Origin: Chitinophaga sp. Cy-1792
GTDB lineage: Bacteria > Bacteroidota > Bacteroidia > Chitinophagales > Chitinophagaceae
Length of the DNA stretch: 64,000 nt
Direction of reading: 5' to 3'
NCBI RefSeq assembly: GCF_011752935.1
Contig: NZ_VWWO01000003.1
Span: 1,131,224-1,195,223, forward strand
Below, piece by piece: positions 59,150 to 64,000 of this stretch (its first letter is position 1; the number at the start of each line of letters is the position of its first letter). Both the position numbers and the translations under genes were made by a program. The notes under the pieces are model-generated. The model did not search any database. It saw nothing but the letters and a program-made list of their open reading frames with translations, and had not been told where the DNA came from.

Positions 59150-59208
59150 GTTTTGGGGAAACCGGTATTTGATATTTAGGAAATGCGGGCATTTACCTGG
59201 CATTCATT

Positions 59209-59763
59209 TTATTTATATAGGCGGAAGCCGTAAATATTTTCACGTGCATTATTGACCTGGTTTGTATGGTAGGTGACCAGGTTAACGGTATCTTTCTCCC
59301 TGATAATCCGGTAAGAAATGATGGGCTCTTTCGGCGGAGTTATTGGAATGCCGCCAAGCGAATCCTTTACCGGCTCACCGAATAATTTATTAAGATCATC
59401 ATAGGATATTTGACTGGCCAGCGTATCTGGCAGGTCAATGTGTAGCCTGAACTGGTTAGCGTACCTGTTTTCCGGAATAATTACCACTGCATTTTTGCTG
59501 GCAGTATCGGATTTGCCGGAGGAAACAAATACATAATAACGATCAGGAGTTGCGGCAAAGGCCTGAATAATGGCACTGCTATCCCATTTACTTTCAGCAA
59601 GACTTTTAACGGCAATGGATAAACGTTGTAATAGGGTGTCCTTCGGCATTACCAGTTGTTTGAAGGTAGTGTCGGTCATATGGGAATTGCTGCCGGCAGA
59701 CTGACAGGAACATATGCATACAAAACAGATGATAAGAACTGATTCCAGTTTTTTGAGGCTCAT
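59209..59763 (-). CDS. Hypothetical lipoprotein
   Basis: Exported protein of 184 residues with a lipobox-like segment FVCICSCQS (several Cys; lipidated Cys probably Cys18 or Cys20). The rest has no recognised domain; it begins helical (FKQLVMPKDTLLQRLSIAVKSLAESKW) and is then mixed beta (YYVFVSSGKSD, AVVIIPENRYANQFRLHIDL, YRIIREKDTVNLVTYHT). No neighbour links it to a pathway. The start at 59763 is the only one that gives a signal peptide. It lies between tRNA-Arg and the repeat adhesin. Confidence 0.6.
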   Translation of the reverse strand: MSLKKLESVLIICFVCICSCQSAGSNSHMTDTTFKQLVMPKDTLLQRLSIAVKSLAESKWDSSAIIQAFAATPDRYYVFVSSGKSDTASKNAVVIIPENRYANQFRLHIDLPDTLASQISYDDLNKLFGEPVKDSLGGIPITPPKEPIISYRIIREKDTVNLVTYHTNQVNNARENIYGFRLYK

Positions 59764-59847
59764 AAAGGATATAGTTATCAGTAGTACAATTTACGGACAA
59801 ATCTTTTGATATCAGCAGTGGTTATGATTGTCTTTGAGAAAAGGTAA

Positions 59848-59887
59848 AAAGAAGCCGGTCTCTACAGAAGTAGAGACCGGCTTCTTT
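59848..59887 (-). terminator. Terminator of the repeat adhesin gene
   Basis: AAAGAAGCCGGTCTCTAC (59848-59865) pairs perfectly with GTAGAGACCGGCTTCTTT (59870-59887) around AGAA, an 18-bp stem. It is the 3' hairpin of the long minus-strand gene; the T-tail on that strand is weak (TTTACC). Confidence 0.8.
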
Positions 59888-59902
59888 GTTTAGATAAATA
59901 GA

Positions 59903-62900
59903 TTATCGCAGCAGTGTAACGGTACCCTGCGTATGATAAATTCTGCCATTGGCATCAACACCTTCCGCTGTCCATACATAGGTCGCTAAAGGTTGAAGTT
60001 CTCCATTTACACGGCCATTCCAGCCTTTCTTTTCATCGTTGGTTTCAAACATGAGTTTGCCCCAGCGGTTAAATACTTTGAAGTAATGGAGTTTTTTGAT
60101 GCCCATGAGGTTAGGGTACAAAATATCATTTTGTCCGTCGTTATTAGGACTGAAGACATTTGGCACCAGTATCGCATTGCCTGTGTTGACATTTACCTGT
60201 AAATAGTCTGTAGTGGTACAGCCAGAAGGGAATGTCATGGTAATGTTGAGATGTGTACTCTGTTCAAGCGTAGCCACAGGGTTCATTACATCCGGATTGG
60301 ATAATCCGGATGACGGTGCCCAGCTATAGGTAGCATTCGCGAAGTTTCTGCCTGGTAAGTTTACCGGGGTACCGGCATCTGTTGTTACCGGGTTTAACTC
60401 CACGCCAGCGATGGCAGCTTCTACCGGAATTTTTTCCGTAATAGTATTAGCCAGTGAAGGGCATCCAGTTGGCGTAACGGTTAAGGTCACTGTATAGTTG
60501 CCAGCAGTGTTGTAAGTAAACTGTGGAGATACTTCGGTACTGGTTGCACCGGCTCCGTTATCCCAGCTATATTTCACAGTGCTGTTATTATTTACAATAG
60601 ATTGGTTTGTAAAGGCTATTTTTTTATCTACACAATAGCTATTGTAAGTAAATGCAGCTACAGGGGCAGTTTCCTGTGTAATAATGATACTATTGTCTGC
60701 AGGGGCAGTGCAGCCATTGGCGTCAGTGGCAACTGCGGTATAGGTACCGGTAGTTGCAGCCACATAGCTATTATTGGTCGCGTTCCGGATATCGTTATTA
60801 TTCAGCTGCCATTTAAAGGTATAGGCACCGGATGCCAGCAGATTGAGCGTTGCACCATTGCCGCAGATGGTATTGCCTTGCGGAGCGGTGAGCGTACTTA
60901 CTGGTGCTGCATTAATTTTTAATATACCTTTTTGGTAGTTCATAACATAGTTTGATGCAACGGCACCGGATGGCGTCAGGTTGTATGTTCCAGCAGGTGA
61001 ATTAGCGGTAGCACTGTTTTGTACAACCGGCAGCTGGCTGAGGGCTGAAGTTGTTTCGGCATTTACCCATCCGCTGTAGTTCACTGTTAATGCAGGTGCG
61101 GTATTGCCAACGCAATAGCTCTGATCATTTGCCGTAATGGTCAGCGTAGCCGGGTTGATAGTTAATGTACCACCAGCATACGTGATCGTATAGTTGGCAG
61201 CGGTTAAACCAGCTGTCATAATCGTGTAGCCACCAACGTTAACTGCATTTTGTGCATTACCTGTGTAAACAGGCGTACCAGTAACTACCGAGTTACTTTC
61301 GTTATTAACTAAACCGGAAATAGTAACGCCGTTGCCGCCATTGTATGGCAGGCCATCATATGTTTTGGTGGCTGCATTGGCAGTTACAATGATTGCTGCC
61401 GGATTGATGGTTAAAACACCATCAGCGTAAGTGATCGTATAGTTGGCAGCGGTTAAGCCGGCAGGCGTAATCGTATAGCCACCAACGTTAATTGCATTTT
61501 GTGCATTACCGGTGTAAGCAGGTGTGCCGGTTACCACTGAACTGCTTTCGTTATTCACGAGACCAGTGATAGTGATACCGTTACCACCATTGTAAGGCAG
61601 GCCATTATATGTTTTGCTGGCAGCGTTGGCAGTTACGGTAATTGCCGCCGGGTTGATGGTTAAGGCGCCATTAGCGTAAGTGATCGTATAGTTGGCAGCT
61701 GTTAGTCCCGAAGGCGTAATCGTATAACTACCAACATTAGTGGCGTTTTGCGCGTCGCCGGTATAAACAGGGGTACCAGTAACAACAGTCTTGCTTTCGT
61801 TATTGACGAGACCAGTGATGGTCACCCCGTTACCGCCATTGTAAGGCAGGCCATTATATGTTTTGCTGGCAGCGTTGGCAGTTACGGTAATTGCAGCCGG
61901 GTTGATGGTCAAGGTTCCATCAGCGTAAGTGATCGTATAGTTGGCAGCGGTTAGTCCTGAAGGTGTAATCGTGTAGGTTCCGGCGTTAGTAGCGTTTTGC
62001 GCGTTGCCCGAATAAACCGGTGTGCCTGTAACGACAGTATTGCTTTCGTTATTTACCAAACCAGCAATAGTAACGCCGTTGCCTCCATTGTATGGCAAGC
62101 CATCGTAAGTTTTGCTCTTTGCGTTGGCAGTTACGGTAATTGCAGCCGGATTGATGGTTAAGGTGCCATCAGCGTAAGTAATCGTATAGTTGGCAGCGGT
62201 TAATCCCGAAGGCGTAATCGTGTAACTACCAACATTCACCGCATTTTGCGCGTCGCCCGTATAAACCGGTGTGCCTGTAACGACAGTATTGCTTTCGTTA
62301 TTGACGAGACCAGTGATGGTCACCCCGTTGCCGCCATTGTAAGGCAGGCCATTATATGTTTTGCTGGCAGCGTTGGCCGTTACGGTAATTGCCGCCGGGT
62401 TGATAGTTAAGGCGCCATCAGCGTAAGTGATCGTATAGTTGGTAGCGGTTAATCCTGAAGGCGTAATTGTGTAGGTGCCGGCGTTAGTAGCATTTTGTGC
62501 ATCGCCCGAATAAACCGGCGTACCGGTAACGACCGTGTTGCTTTCGTTATTTACCAAACCAGCAATAGTAACGCCGTTGCCTCCATTGTAAGGCAAACCA
62601 TTATATGTTTTGCTGGCAGTGTTGGCAGTTACAGTGAGTGTCGCCGGATTGATGGTTAAGGCACCATCAGCGTATGTGATCGTATAGTTGGCAGCTGTTA
62701 ATCCCGAAGGAGTAATCGTATAACTACCAACATTAGTGGCGTTTTGCGCGTCGCCGGTATAAACCGGTGTGCCTGTAACGACAGTATTGCTTTCGTTATT
62801 TACCAAACCAGCAATAGTAACGCCGTTGCCTCCATTGTATGGCAAGCCATTATATGTTTTGGTGGCAGCGTTGGCAGTTACGGTAATTGCAGCCGGATTG

Positions 62901-64000
62901 ATGGTTAAGGTGCCATCAGCGTAAGTAATCGTATAGTTGGCAGCGGTTAATCCCGAAGGCGTAATCGTGTAGGTGCCGGCGTTAGTAGCGTTTTGCGCGT
63001 CGCCCGAATAAACCGGTGTGCCGGTAACGACAGTATTACTTTCGTTATTTACCAAACCAGCAATAGTAACGCCGTTGCCTCCAATGTATGGCAAGCCATT
63101 ATATGTTTTGGTGGCAGCGTTGGCAGTTACGGTAATTGCAGCCGGATTGATGGTTAAGGTTCCATCAGCGTAAGTAATCGTGTAGTTGGCAGCGGTTAGT
63201 CCCGAAGGAGTAATCGTATAGGTGCCGGCGTTAGTAGCGTTTTGCGCGTTGCCCGAATAAACCGGTGTGCCGGTAACGACAGTGTTGCTTTCGTTATTCA
63301 CAAGACCAGTGATAGTCACCCCGTTTCCACCATTATATGGCAGGCCATTATAAGTTTTGCTGTCTGCTTTGGCAGTTACAGTAATTGCCGCCGGGTTGAT
63401 AGTTAAGGCGCCATCAGCGTAAGTGATCGTATAGTTGGTAGCGGTTAATCCTGAAGGCGTAATCGTGTAGGTGCCGGCGTTAGTAGCATTTTGTGCATCG
63501 CCCGAATAAACCGGCGTACCGGTAACGACCGTGTTGCTTTCGTTATTTACCAAACCAGCAATAGTAACGCCGTTGCCTCCATTGTAAGGCAAACCATTAT
63601 ATGTTTTGCTGGCAGTGTTGGCAGTTACAGTGAGTGTCGCCGGATTGATGGTTAAGGCACCATCAGCGTAAGTGATCGTATAGTTGGCAGTGGTTAATCC
63701 TGAAGGCGTAATTGTGTAGGTGCCGACGTTAGTAGCGTTTTGCGCGTCGCCCGAATAAACCGGTGTGCCTGTAACGACAGTATTGCTTTCGTTATTTACC
63801 AAACCAGCAATAGTAACGCCGTTGCCACCATTGTAAGGCAGGCCATTATATGTTTTGGTGGCAGCGTTGGCAGTTACGGTAATTGCTGCCGGGTTGATGG
63901 TTAAGGCACCATCAGCATAAGTGATTGTATAGTTGGCAGCTGTTAATCCTGAAGGCGTAATCGTGTAGGTGCCGGCGTTAGTAGCGTTTTGCGCGTTGCC
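59903..64000 (-). CDS. Giant MBG-repeat surface protein with T9SS type B sorting domain, 5' end outside window
   Basis: The frame is open to the window edge; 1365 residues are visible and the N-terminus lies beyond base 64000. From N to C: at least 11 near-identical MBG-type repeats of 83 residues (each with GLVNNESNTVVTGTPVY, TYTITPSGLTAANYTITYADG and LTINPA), a divergent MBG unit (VNYSGWVNAETTSALSQL), an Ig-like domain with paired Cys, a PKD domain (AFTYNSYCVDKK, YSWDNGAGATSTEV, FTYNTAGNYTVTLTV), and finally the type B sorting domain (VPNVFSPNNDGQNDILYP, YFKVFNRWGKLMFET, YVWTAEGVDANGR). It should be exported by the type IX system and held at the surface, as in adhesion or gliding. An 18-bp hairpin follows. 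Confidence 0.92.
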   Translation of the reverse strand, partial: GNAQNATNAGTYTITPSGLTAANYTITYADGALTINPAAITVTANAATKTYNGLPYNGGNGVTIAGLVNNESNTVVTGTPVYSGDAQNATNVGTYTITPSGLTTANYTITYADGALTINPATLTVTANTASKTYNGLPYNGGNGVTIAGLVNNESNTVVTGTPVYSGDAQNATNAGTYTITPSGLTATNYTITYADGALTINPAAITVTAKADSKTYNGLPYNGGNGVTITGLVNNESNTVVTGTPVYSGNAQNATNAGTYTITPSGLTAANYTITYADGTLTINPAAITVTANAATKTYNGLPYIGGNGVTIAGLVNNESNTVVTGTPVYSGDAQNATNAGTYTITPSGLTAANYTITYADGTLTINPAAITVTANAATKTYNGLPYNGGNGVTIAGLVNNESNTVVTGTPVYTGDAQNATNVGSYTITPSGLTAANYTITYADGALTINPATLTVTANTASKTYNGLPYNGGNGVTIAGLVNNESNTVVTGTPVYSGDAQNATNAGTYTITPSGLTATNYTITYADGALTINPAAITVTANAASKTYNGLPYNGGNGVTITGLVNNESNTVVTGTPVYTGDAQNAVNVGSYTITPSGLTAANYTITYADGTLTINPAAITVTANAKSKTYDGLPYNGGNGVTIAGLVNNESNTVVTGTPVYSGNAQNATNAGTYTITPSGLTAANYTITYADGTLTINPAAITVTANAASKTYNGLPYNGGNGVTITGLVNNESKTVVTGTPVYTGDAQNATNVGSYTITPSGLTAANYTITYANGALTINPAAITVTANAASKTYNGLPYNGGNGITITGLVNNESSSVVTGTPAYTGNAQNAINVGGYTITPAGLTAANYTITYADGVLTINPAAIIVTANAATKTYDGLPYNGGNGVTISGLVNNESNSVVTGTPVYTGNAQNAVNVGGYTIMTAGLTAANYTITYAGGTLTINPATLTITANDQSYCVGNTAPALTVNYSGWVNAETTSALSQLPVVQNSATANSPAGTYNLTPSGAVASNYVMNYQKGILKINAAPVSTLTAPQGNTICGNGATLNLLASGAYTFKWQLNNNDIRNATNNSYVAATTGTYTAVATDANGCTAPADNSIIITQETAPVAAFTYNSYCVDKKIAFTNQSIVNNNSTVKYSWDNGAGATSTEVSPQFTYNTAGNYTVTLTVTPTGCPSLANTITEKIPVEAAIAGVELNPVTTDAGTPVNLPGRNFANATYSWAPSSGLSNPDVMNPVATLEQSTHLNITMTFPSGCTTTDYLQVNVNTGNAILVPNVFSPNNDGQNDILYPNLMGIKKLHYFKVFNRWGKLMFETNDEKKGWNGRVNGELQPLATYVWTAEGVDANGRIYHTQGTVTLLR
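61300..64000 (-). repeat. 249-bp coding tandem repeat array
   Basis: Unit of 249 bp (83 codons) repeated about 11 times and continuing past the window edge. Units differ by a few substitutions; two blocks 996 bp (four units) apart, 62385-62674 and 63381-63670, are identical except for one base. This indicates recent block duplication. Confidence 0.9.

Noticed and set aside
59021..59203. 60-residue minus-strand frame over the tRNA-Arg
   Set aside because: It is the antisense of the tRNA (ending LLYPAELPRH), a well-known spurious annotation pattern. The tRNA cloverleaf explains the sequence.
61300..64000. Possible CRISPR-like or satellite array
   Set aside because: The 249-bp repeats keep one open frame of 83 residues per unit and encode MBG domains; they are protein repeats, not a CRISPR.

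Overview
The window is a stretch of a Bacteroidetes chromosome, most likely family Chitinophagaceae and close to Chitinophaga (inferred from gene content; no search was run). Pointers are the Bacteroidetes-type housekeeping sigma factor, DUF3822 beside rsmD, an OstA-like protein and a Bacteroidetes LptD, DUF4249 beside a TonB receptor, an MBG-repeat protein with a type B T9SS sorting domain, and many TAnnTTTG (-7) boxes, several with a TTTG/TTG (-33) box 19-22 bp upstream. Most of the window is ordinary core genome. I see no prophage, insertion sequence, CRISPR array or integrated element.

Layout. 1-3.1 kb: rpoD (cut by the left edge), trxB, folB and a secreted TPR protein. 3.2-8.4 kb: a MATE transporter, divergent from DUF3822-rsmD-coaD-thioesterase, then a secreted Zn-peptidase-like protein. 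8.4-15.7 kb: Nudix hydrolase/pyrE divergent pair, a secreted HMA protein, a frameshifted membrane gene, an LEA-14-like lipoprotein, WbqC family, arginine decarboxylase, a candidate small RNA, a kinase-less sensor-like membrane protein and Hsp20. 15.9-21 kb: bacilliredoxin, Lgt, hemerythrin, sulfatase, DUF2167. 21.3-27.1 kb: outer-membrane beta-barrel protein and an ECF sigma/anti-sigma operon with two exported beta-solenoid-like proteins. 27.2-32 kb: YajQ, bL31B, GlmU-like, tpiA, a 2H-like protein, a 946-bp gene-free gap and acylphosphatase.

32.1-46.6 kb, mostly minus strand: C1 peptidase, BlaI/M56 regulatory pair with visible operators, sterol desaturase family protein, DUF4249/TonB receptor/small HMA-like protein with a divergent AraC regulator, NmrA-like oxidoreductase with a palindromic operator, membrane pyrophosphatase and Nnr. 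46.6-59 kb: lipoprotein hydrolase, outer-membrane protein, NhaA, and an envelope-assembly block (amidase, MCE, OstA-like; divergent LptD), then PlsC, Ung and tRNA-Arg(UCU). 59.2-64 kb: a small lipoprotein and the 3' end of a giant repeat adhesin that runs off the right edge.

The most distinctive observations are the BlaI operator/promoter architecture and the unusual C-terminus of its M56 partner, the metal/siderophore-like TonB locus with phased AraC half-sites, a candidate small RNA near 14 kb, an obvious 1-nt frameshift near 10.73 kb, near-leaderless divergent promoters at 9.05-9.12 kb, and a 249-bp coding repeat with a 996-bp higher-order period at the right edge. No single feature proves a wholly new system; the findings state what is inference.
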